DNA of 64,000 nucleotides from Chrysopilus asiliformis (GCA_964034945.1 OZ035962.1:24905530-24969529); one strand, 5' to 3'. Positions 24,800 to 35,668 are shown, counted from the stretch's first letter. Notes: generated by a model not told the origin, from the letters alone. Program-made: numbers and translations.

Positions 24800-25175
24800 G
24801 CTAGAACCTGAATCGTACGTCGATGCGTCCGTCATGCGTGCGTCCGTCTGACAGTTCGATGCGGTGACAGTTGGGTACGGCAACGAATCTGGAGTTAATT
24901 CATTGTTTTGCACTTCTTCTATTAGTTTATTGTCGAAACAATTACTTTCAATTTGTTCCATACTTAAATTGATTAAATCGTAAACAAACTTTTTTGCGAA
25001 ATGACATTTCCGTGCGTTGCCGCATGTAAAAGTAGAAATTCGACCTACTCTATACGGCTGCCGCATCGGAAAACGTATTATTAGGGGAGTACTCATAGCA
25101 GCCCGTTAATTCTACTCGAACTGTCAACCGGACGCACGCATGACGGACGCATCGACGTACGATTCAGGTTCTAGC
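24800..25175 (+). mobile_element. 376-bp TIR element with TTAAA target duplications
   Basis: The ends are long inverted repeats: GCTAGAACCTGAATCGTACG and onward for about 60 bp (through GATGCGTCCGTCATGCGTGC and TGACAGTTCGA), with only two or three mismatches. TTAAA flanks both sides (24795-24799, 25176-25180). The interior has an open frame on each strand. The one on the plus strand (25001-25084) begins like a THAP zinc finger, so this could be an internally deleted derivative of an element encoding a THAP-type DNA-binding protein. The same TTAAA flank is seen at 28573-28965. Confidence 0.82.
25001..25084 (+). pseudogene. Possible THAP-like zinc-finger start, truncated
   Basis: The frame starts at ATG and runs 27 codons to TAG inside the 376-bp TIR element. 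Its beginning, MTFPCVAACKSRN, has the spacing of a THAP domain N-terminus (Met, Cys-x3-Cys, then a basic Arg-Asn) and is followed by LPHRKT where THAP proteins have Phe-His-x-Phe-Pro. The later Cys-x2-His half of the finger is absent because the frame stops. THAP domains occur in P-element and other transposases and in domesticated host proteins. With only two metal ligands visible this is a suggestion, and the peptide could be chance. Confidence 0.3.
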
Positions 25176-25180
25176 TTAAA

Positions 25181-28100
25181 TTATTTCGCTACGGTTTATG
25201 AACAAGGTTTCGGTGGTTTGAATAGAATTTTCGCAAATAGAAGTCTGTGCGGTAAAACAAAGATACCCTTTTTACCTATTTCGAAAATTACAAACACAAA
25301 TTGAGACAATCTTTTTGTTTTATGATCTGTCTTGGAAATTCTCTAAGTACACAACAATGCGTTTTTCCAACGGCATGTACCAAGACTGGAAATTTTTCGA
25401 CGTCGAATGTTTATTAACTCCAAAGTTTTTTTGGAACTGTATTTCTGGGTATTTTTTGATGAAATAACAAAAAGTTTGGTCAGCAAAGGGACGAGAAGCA
25501 AATCAAGTAAAATGAAGCTTTTAACTAAAAAGTATATAAATATAGTTCAGATCATCCCTTCCCTTCTTGGAAAAAATCCTTCCGACGTCTATGGCTCCGT
25601 TTATATTGAAATCCAGTAGTAGAAACTTTTTGCAATTTTAGGAACCAGTTAAAATATGTTTATAAAAAAAGTACTCGCATATGAAAACTCATGTTTTTCA
25701 ATTTAACTTTTACGAATTCAATTTGATATTTCCAGTATTTTTTTTTGCGTGACAATTGTCTATGCTCTGAAAATATATGTAAAAAATCTAATTTTCATTG
25801 TTAGCGAAATTCACTTGTTCGGATTGTTTTCAGCTTTCAATTTACGAAAAAAGCCATGCTGTCAAGAGTAATATAGTTAAAGGGATAACAAGGCTTGAAT
25901 CCCGGGAAAAACCCAATTAAAAAACATGCCAAATTAAGTAGCATTTTCCTCTAGTCGTAGCAGCATGTTAAAAATTAATTACTTTGCGAAATCAAACTCT
26001 TTTTTTTTAGGTTTTTAGGTATCAACATTTTCCTAACCCTTTAACTTTGCTTTTAATTTGTTCTTTGTTTATATTTTCGCTATTGTCGGAGTGTTGTTGC
26101 TCGTGACCCAAAACGACGGACTACTGCGAAGAGAGAGCACTTGTTTGGTTTAAATCAAAGGCGGATTAAGGGGAAATCTCTGATTGTGTTCCCTCAAAGC
26201 AAAGCTTTCGGAAAATATCTGTACTATTTGATTTTATGTATTATCAGATCGATACTGATGGTTAAAGGCAACTGCCTACCTTATTTTTTCCCCCATATAT
26301 ACCCATCTATCGAAAGTGCTTAAGTATTTATGGATGATAAATGCAGAATTGGATTCGGAATAAAAAAAAAATCTATTTTGATCATCAGGTGATTTTATTA
26401 TTCATAGAATTACCAGTTCCTATCTATTCAGATTTGTTTCGAATGTAGTACCAAAATTTGGAAGAAGTGTCACCAAAATCGGGAAGTGAGTGGGAGGGGG
26501 GTGAGTGTGTTCATTTCCACCACAGTTGTCAGAATATCAAACCAAAACGCCGTGTTGAAAAAAAAATCTGGAAAAATTTCAACGTTTTCTTCAACGAATG
26601 AAGAACTTCTTATTTCTGATCCCTCTCCTCTGCTATCTCCTAGCTAATTGATGAAATTTCAATGTAAGTTTCCAATTTTAGACATACTGGTCCTTGATAA
26701 AAATATCGGCCTATTAAAATCCACCCCCACAACACAACCTATCCCTGAACTCAACGGTTTTCGGAGTCTTTGAACTTGAATCTAGTGTTAAAATTTCAGT
26801 TAATGCGAATCTAGTGTTTTTATGATGCTCTATTTAAAAAAAATTTAATAGAGTTTTTGAACGGAAGTCCTGAAAGAAAATTGTCTTCTTTTCAAACGTT
26901 TTAAGTTGTTTCTGGGGTTTTTTTTTGGTGTAAAGGAACTTGAACGCTGTATGCAATCTAGCTATTACAATTAGTACATATTTTGTGAAATATGTTTAAA
27001 TCACACAATGTTTCTTTTTTCATTTCCCATATAAGAAAGTGAATAAAAGATTTCGATTTCAAGCATTACACGCTAAATACCTGACTTTGAAATTGATTTC
27101 TTTCGATTTCTTTCAAACTAAACTGAAATTGAAGCTTTTTTTGTTGTTGTTGTTTTGATTCCGGCCAATACAGTTCAATAAGGTTTGAGTTTTAAATCAT
27201 CCGATTTCAGCTGCAGGGATTCTCAGTCACAAAATTAACAAACCTAAGGGCTTTGATTGTACCACTCGAGGTGTCCAATTAACCGATATTAGATTTTTGC
27301 CGTAATTTTACGTTCGTGCAAAACTGATACGTGCTCGATTAACCCTAATGACGTCCAACGGATATTTACTGGCCAACCAACGAATAGGGGATGATGATAT
27401 CGAAGTGAGGACGTTTGGTCAATTGCCATTTCTAATTTCCCACCACCACTCCAGACAATTCAACTTGAATTTACTGCGGATTGAAACACAAAACTTACAG
27501 CACTTAACCAAGTTTTACCGCACGGGTGGTGCTTCTGCTCAAGTTGCTGAGTGAAATGGAGTCATTTTGCTAGTAGCAGTTTTGGGAGGGGTGGCATAGG
27601 GTTAGAAGTTTTGGGCTCTTTCATATTAATTTCCAAGGGTGTGTGCACGTTATTGGTGAAGCTTTCGTGATTTAATTAAAGTTCAATGGGGCAGAAATGA
27701 ATCTTGTGATGAGATGGCTTCATCAGACGACGAACAAAATGGAATAACCTCCGGCCGGGGGTCCAGGAAATCATAAAAATTCACTCTCTTGTTTCGGGAG
27801 TCCTACCGAAACTGTACTCGAAAGGGATTGGGATAGTGGAACTAACACTCGAATCTCGTCAAGTGTCAGCTTGTTACAAATTGAAGCTCAAACATAAACC
27901 GATTCAGTCTATTAACGTTGAAATTCAAGCTATCCCACCGATGTTGTGCTAAAAACAGGGTGAATTTGATACGAAAAATGGATAATAGTAGATTGGACTT
28001 CCGTAGTAGCAGCAGCGGAACGGAAAAAGAGGAAAAATATTCAGGAATAGTCATTGTTATGCGCTAGTGTAAAAACTCTCTGATCCGAAAGTAATGTCTA

Positions 28101-28566
28101 TAAGAGTTTGGAAAATTGATTGTGAAATGTTGGGAAATCAACTTCAATTTCGATTTAAGTGCTGCCTCTTATCCAGTTCGTTCCTCGATTTAATGAATGC
28201 CATTTTTAAACGGAATATGGAAATATATTATATAAAAACATTTCGGTGAAATTAATTCAATTACACGAGCTGAAGTCTACTAAAAGCGAACGTTAAACTT
28301 AAAATCGAATCCTTAATGTCCTTAATGGCCGTAACTAATTTATTCGATACTCATTCCTTGCTTGGAGAAAACTCATCGGGTAGGATGTGAGAAATGCTAT
28401 CGTTTGACGCATATTTCGACTTAAATTTATTGATTTGGTTATCGTAAACTCGCTTTGTCTAGCATTTTTTAAGCCAATTTTCTTTTAGAAAAGCAGTGAA
28501 AGCTCAACGATAAAATTTGAATTGACTTAGGGGTGGTAATCACACAGTTAAGTATACGATCTCGAT
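25181..28566. other. Unassigned AT-rich DNA
   Basis: No gene was recognised in 3.4 kb. A fragment at about 26610-26640 (CCCTCTCCTCTGCTATCTCCT) resembles the tandem unit at 43590-43985. The frame at 27348-27554 shows no known motif. Confidence 0.45.
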
Positions 28567-28572
28567 CTTAAA

Positions 28573-28965
28573 GCCTAGTACGCAGTTCGAGTAAAATGAA
28601 ATTTTCCATACAAATTTAACACTGCGCTTAAATTTAACCTCAGAAATTTTACCAAGCGGTACGCAGTTCGCTGGTAAAATGATGTGAAAAACTCATGTTG
28701 CAATGTTGCCTCACTAGATGGTGTAGAAAGTCTCCACTTGATTTTACCAGCATTTTAACTGTTCGGTACATTAAATTCGAGGTAAAAATTTGACAGATGA
28801 AAATAATAGAGGTTCTGTTTCCAGTTTTCTTAACGAGTGTGGTTTTTTAATTGTGTGTGCTCGGCTGTCAATGTTTTTTCTCCACAAACAGTTTTTACTT
28901 CGGTTTTAATGTGCCAATTTGGAGACCGCGTTAAAATTTCATTTTACTCGAACTGCATACTAGGC
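28573..28965. mobile_element. 393-bp TIR element with TTAAA target duplications
   Basis: The ends are GCCTAGTACGCAGTTCGAGT on the left and, read from the right, GCCTAGTATGCAGTTCGAGT; both continue AAAATGAAATTTT, about 33 bp with one mismatch. TTAAA flanks both sides (28568-28572 and 28966-28970). A second, internal inverted pair repeats the theme (ACGCAGTTCGCTGGTAAAATG near the left, CATTTTAACTGTTCGGTA near the middle). There is no transposase frame. A TTAA-containing target suggests piggyBac-like mobilisation, but the 5-bp TTAAA is shared by both flanks. Confidence 0.85.
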
Positions 28966-28970
28966 TTAAA

Positions 28971-29599
28971 GACTTACAAGGAGGGTAGGCGCTCGGGGTC
29001 GAACTCTCCAATTTTGACGATTTTTGGATATGTTGTAGCAGACCGAAAAATTAGCGACCCATATATATTTTTTGTTGTTTTTTTTATATTAAGTTTTAAG
29101 GAGTGTTTGGGTGGGGGCCATCACAATTGGTTCAAAATTTATTGTTAAAAAAATCAGTTTGACAAGGGATGAAAAAAGGGCAATCTATTATTTGACTTTT
29201 TTCGATCAATTGCAAAAACAGGAAAACTTTAGTTTTAGTTAATGTGTCAGTTTTAGTTAAATCTTTTAATTTCTTTATCTTTTAATTTCTTTTTATCTTA
29301 AGTAATTGAAAATGGTAAAAAATCTTTACATAATTTTAAACAAAACTACAAAAAATCGATTTTTTCAGAATCAACAAGAAATCCGATTGCGGGAAAATTA
29401 TAATTGATAAAAAATTGTCTACTGTGTAAAACATTGGGGGAAGTTGAAATTTTTTTCATGGAATGAGATTCATCTCGATGTGGACCGAGAAGATTCTTGA
29501 GCTCAGCAGAAACGACAAATGAAAGATGTATCTGATATAGCGTCATGTCAATTTTCACCCCAAAACAGATTTTCGCCACCGACTGATTCTAAGAATCTA
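28971..29599. other. Unassigned AT-rich DNA
   Basis: No gene was recognised. Small direct repeats of AGTTTTAGTTAA and TCTTTTAATTTCTTT lie at about 29229-29300. Confidence 0.5.
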
Positions 29600-30135
29600 A
29601 GTCCGAGTACACACTGGGCTACTCAGAAGAAACAGAATAGGTTTGTGATTGAAATTACTAACCGGTTACTAGCTCATTAGTAATGCAGTTCCGCATCTTT
29701 TTTGAAAAAATTCACAAATAAACTTTCATTTCTCAAAACCATTGCTGTAAAGTTTTATGATGGTAACGCTATGGGATCATATATATATATATATATATTA
29801 TTTTTAAAAAAAATATGCAGCCGAAGTTTTCTTGCATGAGCTAAATTTTTTTTACTCGTTCACTTGACATGGATCCACTTTTATGTGAAAATACAAGAAA
29901 AAATATTAATAAACACAGGAAAACACCGCTGACATATTCAATCTAACCTTAAAGTGCTAATTCAAGTCACTTTCGAGTCGACAGGTTTCCTCCAAGTGAT
30001 TACCAACGCGTCACTGACTGGTTAGTGATCAATAGTGTCGTCTGCAGTGTCCCATTCAATTACACAGGTTCGTAATCATCGCGGACTGGTCAGTGATTTG
30101 CGTTTCTTTTGAGTAGCTTCGTGTGTACTCGGGCT
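29600..30135. mobile_element. 536-bp TIR element
   Basis: The left end AGTCCGAGTACACACTGGGC and the right end, read on the other strand, AGCCCGAGTACACACGAAGC are followed by TACTCAGAAGAAAC / TACTCAAAAGAAAC, about 34 bp with few mismatches. Near the right end TCACTGACTGGTTAGTGA and GGACTGGTCAGTGA form subterminal repeats. The interior holds a (TA)n run. No clear target duplication was found. Non-autonomous. Confidence 0.7.
29779..29799. repeat. (TA)10 microsatellite
   Basis: An uninterrupted AT dinucleotide run inside the 536-bp TIR element. Confidence 0.95.
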
Positions 30136-30427
30136 CAGAGTAGACTCGAAACTCCAACCCCTAGAAGACAACGCCTCAACAAGGATAACAAAAATAATAA
30201 CAGCAAAACCATTGATAGTCCAATAACCAAAAAACGTGTCCTTGCCAATGACTAGCAGGCAATAAATCTAATAAGACGTTGGAGAACACGTCACTTTGCA
30301 TACCAACGTGACAACTCAATCTTTCGAGCCGAATCTCAAGACCGTGAAGGATTTTAGCTTAACTATCCATCCGCCATAGCATCGTCATCGTAGCTATCAT
30401 CCTTGAAGAGTCCTCTTCTTCGTTGCT

Positions 30428-30465
30428 TATAAAAGACTGACACATTTCGGGTGGAATACTCACTC
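30428..30465 (+). promoter_or_regulatory. Candidate TATA-type core promoter (weak)
   Basis: TATAAAAG at 30428-30435 is followed by TCACTC, an imperfect arthropod initiator, with its A at 30462 (34 bp after the first T, slightly longer than usual). The downstream leader of about 110 nt reaches an ATG in a good context at 30575. TATAAAA strings are expected by chance in AT-rich DNA, so this is a low-grade call. Confidence 0.22.
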
Positions 30466-30574
30466 ACCCTTGATCTCGTTGTGGAATTTTTTATACAACA
30501 CTGAGTTAGTGTTTTTCCTTCGCGATGTTATTTGTTGATAATAATAAAACTTTCTCCTGACACGGCAGAAAAAC

Positions 30575-30760
30575 ATGGCGACCTACACACGGCATCTTTT
30601 GCATACGCTAACAAGGATGTCCAAAGAACGCGGAATCTCCGTGATAATATTCACGACACGTTCTTCTAAGTTATATGCCGGTAATCAACGTTCTTATCGA
30701 CAAACAGGAAATTCACTGTTTTGGGGTTGTTTTTCCGTCGATACTCAAAAAAGTCCTTAA
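30575..30760 (+). CDS. Unrecognised 61-codon frame, possibly in transposon remnant
   Basis: It begins AAACATGGCG, a good arthropod start context, about 113 bp after a possible TATA-type promoter. The peptide (MATYTRHLLHTLTRMSKERG and on) has no recognised domain. Caution: the DNA at the start, ACACGGCAGAAAAACATGG then CGACCTACACACGGC, is close to the left end of the 272-bp MITE family (ACACTCAGAAAAATGG, then CGACCTACATACGGC), with about 13 bp missing between the two parts. The apparent start may therefore be a decayed MITE end. Confidence 0.15.
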   Translation: MATYTRHLLHTLTRMSKERGISVIIFTTRSSKLYAGNQRSYRQTGNSLFWGCFSVDTQKSP

Positions 30761-30999
30761 AGTCTGGGAAAATTGAAATATTTTCATTTTCCTTCGTGTA
30801 CATTTTTGCTGTGTGGGGTGTTTTTTTTCTTCTTAAACGTTCTCGATTAAGTGAATGTCCTTCCAACATAAGCAAAAGAAAGGGAAATGAGAAGAAATTC
30901 TATCCGTTGTCGTTATAATCGTTTAGATGAAGAATCAGTAAACAAAAAGTTTCTAATCAGGATGACATATCCTGGACATATACAAAATACGCTCTTGGG

Positions 31000-31594
31000 T
31001 GAATGCGTTATCGGGAGCGTTATCAGAGCGTTAACGCTAAGACATGTCTTAACTACATTTTTTCGGAACACGGGGTCGTTCGTTTACTCAGCCACCATGA
31101 AAAAGTGGATATAACATAATTTTAAGAAATGAGAAACTGGAAACAACTTTGTACGAAGAGACGTTTCTTTGCCATTCAAACATACACACATACACTGATA
31201 AACACTAAGGCTCGGGAAATTTATCAAAAAAGTTTTCCACAGTTGGGAATTTTGGAAAACAAAGTTGACGTGTTATCAGAGCCCCAAAATGAAATAAAAT
31301 GAACAAAAAAAAAAAAAGAAATTATCCTTGCTAGAAATTTAGCGATGGGTGGATGGAGGAGTGGAGGTGAATTATGGATCAAGGAGGGTAAAACAAGGAT
31401 AAAAGTTTTTAAACAAATTTAATCTGAACAGGGGCGCGCCGAACAGAGGAAACCGGACGACGATATTTATTAAATACGTGAAACGGGGGCTGAAAATTCG
31501 CTATGCTGTGGCTTAAAAAAATGAAAACTTTAACTTGAGTTGTATCTAAAAGGAGATTTGAGAATTGTTACACGTTCAAGGTTTAAAAAAAAAT
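31000..31594. other. Unassigned DNA
   Basis: No gene was recognised. A (CA)-rich patch at 31180-31195 and a poly-A run at 31302-31318 are the only simple features. Confidence 0.5.
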
Positions 31595-31609
31595 TAATCC
31601 TTTGATGCC

Positions 31610-31790
31610 CGATATTGCCATACGACTCGAAATGTCTGGGACAGTCCCGAATTTAGGCGTGTTGTTTCTGCGTCCCGGAAATTAAACTTTTGTCCCGGAA
31701 TTATGAAATCTAGGGCTATAATTTCTTAGTAACTAACAAAATTGACCTCGAAAACAAAAAATTTTCGCTTGCGGCGTAATTTTCTCACAA
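31610..31790 (+). repeat. Dispersed repeat (CCATACG...TCCCGGAA family)
   Basis: It reads GCCATACGACTCG, then GACAGTCCCG, GCGTCCCGGAAATTAAACTTTTGTCCCGGAATTATG, CTAGGGCTATAATTTCTTAG and CGCTTGCGGCGTAATTTTCTCA. Related copies lie at 42550-42770, 50545-50770, 52383-52600 (plus) and 47690-47850, 61020-61290, 63170-63435 (minus). Non-coding and diverged between copies. Confidence 0.75.
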
Positions 31791-32059
31791 ATTACTCCCT
31801 CTAGTGTTTTTTTTTTAAATTCACTCCTTGGTTGTCACAAATTCATTCCTTGGTTGTTGTAACGTAGGTTGAGTTACCATTGTGCTATCATATCGTAACA
31901 CAATTTGTATATTCATATTTCTCGACAACTTGGATTTTTCAATATCATTAATTTTCATAAATTACGGGATCAAGGTCATATTGGAATATCTTTGCTTCCA
32001 TTTGGTTACATGGGCGTGATTTTCAAAGTACATACACACACTCAGAAAAATGATAAATG

Positions 32060-32780
32060 TACTGCAGGTCAACTTTTTGTCAGGTTAACTCTGACCTCTA
32101 GCCGGCTGACAGAGTTAACCTGCTTAAGTTTGACGTAGTTAGATCAAGTTACATGGTTTTAGCCTGTTTCAGGCGTAAGTAAGCCTCAGTCGGGCGAGAA
32201 TTACAAAACTAGTTTAACTACCAATGGCTAACTAAAACTGATACAGGCTTAATAAACCATTGCCAGGTGTATTAAACCACATTATACAGGAGCCATAGGC
32301 TTATAGTACACCCATGAGCGCTGTATGAATGCAGTGTTAAACGCCTGTAGCTCGACAATGCACCTGCAGCAGGTCAAGTAATTCTACCACAGGCCGACAG
32401 TCAACCTACGAACGACTAACTTGTCGCGATTAACGCTACTTTAGGCTAACTGTCGCCCAGGGACAGCTTGACGGTAACCTGCCACAAGTTTACGTTACCT
32501 AGTGGAGGCTCACAATCTACGTGTAGCAGGCTAGTAAAACCACCCGTGGTTGACCAGTGACCTGGTGCAGTCTTAAAATAGACCTACCGCAGGTCAAGTC
32601 TCCTGAACCAGCCTTATTTTTCTCCTGCTGAAAGTCAATTTTACACCTACCTCAAGCTTACCTTTCCTCCTGCAGCTGTACAGCTGACCTGTAGCAGCCT
32701 CATAGTATACCTGCCGCAGGAGATCTACTATCTTCCCCCAGGAAGCTCAAAATACACTTGCAGCAACCAAAGTATTAGCC
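32060..32780. repeat. Degenerate CCTGCAGCAGGTCAA-type repeats
   Basis: About 700 bp of roughly 35-45-bp spaced, diverged units sharing CTGCAGCAGGTCAAG, CTACCRCAGGTC, CTGTAGCAG and CTGCCGCAGG cores, in both orientations. AGGTCA half-sites recur. They form the inner subterminal region of the 3.4-kb CACTCAG-family element. Confidence 0.7.
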
Positions 32781-32836
32781 CCCACGCCATACTTTTTCAC
32801 TTATTAGAGTCCCATTATTGCGGAATATCATCTTAA

Positions 32837-33624
32837 CCTATTAACGCCGGGGTTGCCATATGGCCACAACGAGTTTACAATAAAGAACAATTGATGTTTT
32901 ATTTTAATTACATTTTATTTATTATATACATTCATGTTACAATTAAATGGTATCGTAAAGAAAAATTTTTATTTTAAATTATATGACACTATTCGCATGG
33001 TTGACATTAATCGCAAATCAAGGTGTTGTACAGGGACAGATAGATATGTGCCTATTTTCCACTTGATATGCTTTCCACTTGGAATTTCTGGAAGTAGATG
33101 AAAAGGTGGATTAAAGGGACTTAATAATTTAAAAATATTGTTTTTAAAAAAACTGCCAAAGACACCTTCAACTAAAATTCCTTGAAAGTCAACCTATCAA
33201 TGCCGCAACAATTATTTTTATAGATCTCCGTGTATGAACACTAGCTCAGTTAAAATGTTATCGCTATCCAATATTAGGCCAAGTGCGCACTGCTTTAGTA
33301 AGGATGCTGCTGAATTGGCAATTTCAATTTTTAAAATACCTTTAACCAATTAATGAGAAAATCACTGAATATTTTTAACACATAAACCAAGCCATTCTTA
33401 TAAAATAAACAAAAAAAAAAGAAAATTCTGAAAAAATGTATACATAAATCTGTGGTAATAAGTTAAAGTAGCTTAAGTCGATTTTCAGGCAAAGCAAAAA
33501 TGATCTTTTTGTAAATACAAATTGAGATCAGTTTGGTTTTGTCTGAAAATCGGCTAAAAATATTTTAACTTATTATCACAGATATGTCCGGTGTACTCGT
33601 TTGAGTACAGCGGGCGTTAATTGG
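32837..33624. mobile_element. 788-bp piggyBac-like non-autonomous element
   Basis: The left end is TTAA then CCTATTAACGCCGG; the right end read inward is TTAA then CCAATTAACGCCCG (12 of 14 match). TTAA flanks lie at 32833-32836 and 33625-33628. TTAA with ends starting CCY and an ATTAACGCC-like core is typical of piggyBac-like elements (family knowledge). Near the right end an internal inverted pair, ATCTGTGGTAATAAGTTAAA (33448 on) and its partner ending at 33583, forms a 136-bp palindrome. There is no transposase frame. It is nested within the 3.4-kb CACTCAG element and so is younger. Confidence 0.75.
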
Positions 33625-34053
33625 TTAAACTAGTATTTCATCATGCATCATAGTAGATTTAAGTAGAAATAACCAAATGTTAAATTAGTAAGCCCGAAAA
33701 ACCCTTCGTTACCAGCTCCAATATTAGATTGTACGCGTTTTCAAAACCAAAATTGCAACGTGAGCAACATTCTACATGCGTTGGCAATGATGCGCGCCTA
33801 GACTAAGTCTACACAAGGGACAAAAATATTGATTTTTTTTATTTTATTATTTCCGTTTAGTATTACATCTGCAAATCAGGCAAAGCATTAACAGCGCGAA
33901 ATATCACGTTGAACTCAACTGTTTAAAAGCGAAATAAAGCTATGTGCATTTTACTCGTACGCAATTTACCAAAATAGTTTTTTAACCGAATAAATGATAT
34001 AACAATTTTCTAAGCGTTATCGGTACAATACTACGAGTATGAATTTCACGAGT

Positions 34054-34587
34054 TAAAAACATAACAAAAGCTATAATTGCCAGTCTGGCAATTATTGAAA
34101 ACCCGTATGGTGATTTAAGTGAACGGCGAACAGTTGTATCAAAATTCCACTTTGAAGTCAAACTTTTCAATAAAATTTTTTAAAATTTATTCCAATCGGA
34201 TTTTGATGTATGGAAGGTTTGTGTAGAATAATATTCTAAATAACTTTTGTTCTTGCGCTTTTTTGATAAGTTTTTGAGATAATCGCAAAAAACGTTTTCA
34301 TTCGTAAGGGGTTTACCAATTTTGCCCATTAACGAACTTGGATTCACATTTTACGAAAAACGGATCTACGAAAAATTTCAAGGCTCTAGCTCAATCCGTG
34401 CGCCCGCAATCCGCACCACAGACGGACAGACGGACGGACGGACGGACGGACATGCAAAAATTAATTTTTTTTATCATTCTAAACACACTGGTGTAATTCA
34501 TTTTTGTGTGTGATGACGGGTTCTTGGCGTTACAAACGGTAAGGCAAAGTTAATATACCCTTTGGTTTCACCATACGGGTATAAAAA
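34054..34587 (-). mobile_element. TTTTTATACCCG-family element, copy 2
   Basis: This is the minus-strand copy of the family described at 13597-14164, with the same start (TTTTTATACCCGTATGGTGA, read from 34587 down) and the same hairpin and ATAGCTTTTGTTATGTTTT end. Its CCGT array is shorter (about six units, 34424-34451). It sits inside the 3.4-kb CACTCAG element. The small open frame across it is shared by position with the other copies but is interrupted by the microsatellite and is not considered coding. Confidence 0.85.
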
Positions 34588-35465
34588 GGGAATGGAAGAT
34601 TGTCTGTAGTTTTAAATTTTATTGAAACCAGTTTGATTTCAGGTTAATTTGTTAACTGAACCAAAAAACATGCTTATTGAAACGAAAAACTTACCTTTGA
34701 TTCCAGACGGTTCCTTGATTAACTCGAACTTGCACTTTTCACTCACTAAAAAATGTCCTTTCTGCGTCGATTGCTAACAAGAGAGTGACGGCTATTACGA
34801 ATTTCCGCAAACGAATGCAACTCACACACGCCATTAAACCTGTCACTCGTGTACAGTTGACCTGAGGCTGGTAAAGTATGGCAATGCAATGCTTAGAAGT
34901 GCAACTAACACAGGCCTAATAACCCTGTTCCTGTTTTACTTTTTATAAAATTAACTATTGCCGGATAATAAGCCTGTGTTAGGCAATGCAAAGCTTGGGA
35001 GTGCAACTAGCAGAGGCGTAATAAGCCTGTTGTTGTTTAACCTTTTATGATAAGACTGTGTCGGTTTGACTGCTCTTCGAATACAACGCACAGCGGTCAA
35101 CAAGTTCTCCTATTAGCGGCTTGTTAAGGCTGCAACCGCTTTACTGACGTCACATTGCTTCAGTTCGCCTTGCCCTGGTCTTCAGTTGACCTATGGTTGG
35201 CTAAATATTCAAGCTATGAGTGGCTTAATCGTCATTACATGGCATTACATCGTGGAAAAACCTATCTCAGGTCAACTCGTGCAGCTCCCAACGCTTTACT
35301 TCACCTGCAGGTGGTTTAATTTCAGAATTTCTACGGCCACAGGTCAACACAAGTTTTACTTTTCCGGATGCAGGCGAACGCGCGCCAGTCATAGGCTAAA
35401 TTTGCCAGCCCGAGGCTAATTACGCCGTATGCAGGTCGTCGAGTTAGCCTCCATTTTTCTGAGTG

Positions 35466-35668
35466 CAGAAAAAAATAATTGGTTTAACAAAAAAATTCGT
35501 AAATATTACTGAAGTTTTGTATATACTTCGTAATATTAACAAATTTTAGTAACTATACGAAAAAATATTTGTTAATATTACGAAGTATATACAAAACTTC
35601 AGTAATATTTACGAATTTTTTTTTGTTAAACCCATTTTGTAAATAATACAAAATTATTTTTTTCTGTG
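35466..35668. mobile_element. 203-bp foldback element
   Basis: Outer repeats CAGAAAAAAATAATT (35466-35480) and AATTATTTTTTTCTG (35652-35666) are a perfect 15-bp pair. Inside them, arms of about 63 bp (35481-35543 and 35568-35632; core ACTGAAGTTTTGTATATACT) pair nearly perfectly. The right arm has about 20 extra bases before the outer repeat. The right side ends CTGTG then TA. The left side lacks the expected TACA because the element directly abuts the CTGAGTG end of the 3.4-kb element. Confidence 0.85.

Larger units (their letters stand above)
32039..35465 (-). mobile_element. 3.4-kb CACTCAG-family element with nested insertions
   Basis: The outer ends are CACTCAGAAAAATG and CATTTTTCTGAGTG, as in the 272-bp MITEs. 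The right 280 bp, read on the minus strand, follows the MITE almost throughout but contains about 20 extra bases (TGGCAAATTTAGCCTATGAC type) after GGGC. The left 80 bp follows the other MITE end. Between them, 32100-32780 and 34850-35190 consist of degenerate units around CCTGCAGCAGGTCAA, AGTTGACCTG and GGCTTAATAA. Two insertions are recognisable: 32837-33624 and 34054-34587. The flanks are CA on both sides instead of TA. No transposase frame is visible, so even this long form is non-autonomous or decayed. Confidence 0.75.

Noticed and set aside
26038..26055. AACCCTTTAACTTTGC as a possible piggyBac-like end
   Set aside because: No TTAA at the right position and no matching inverted end nearby.
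31433..31440. GGCGCGCC (AscI-like) and, at 19342, GCGGCCGC (NotI-like) sites
   Set aside because: Isolated rare-cutter sites without any vector context.
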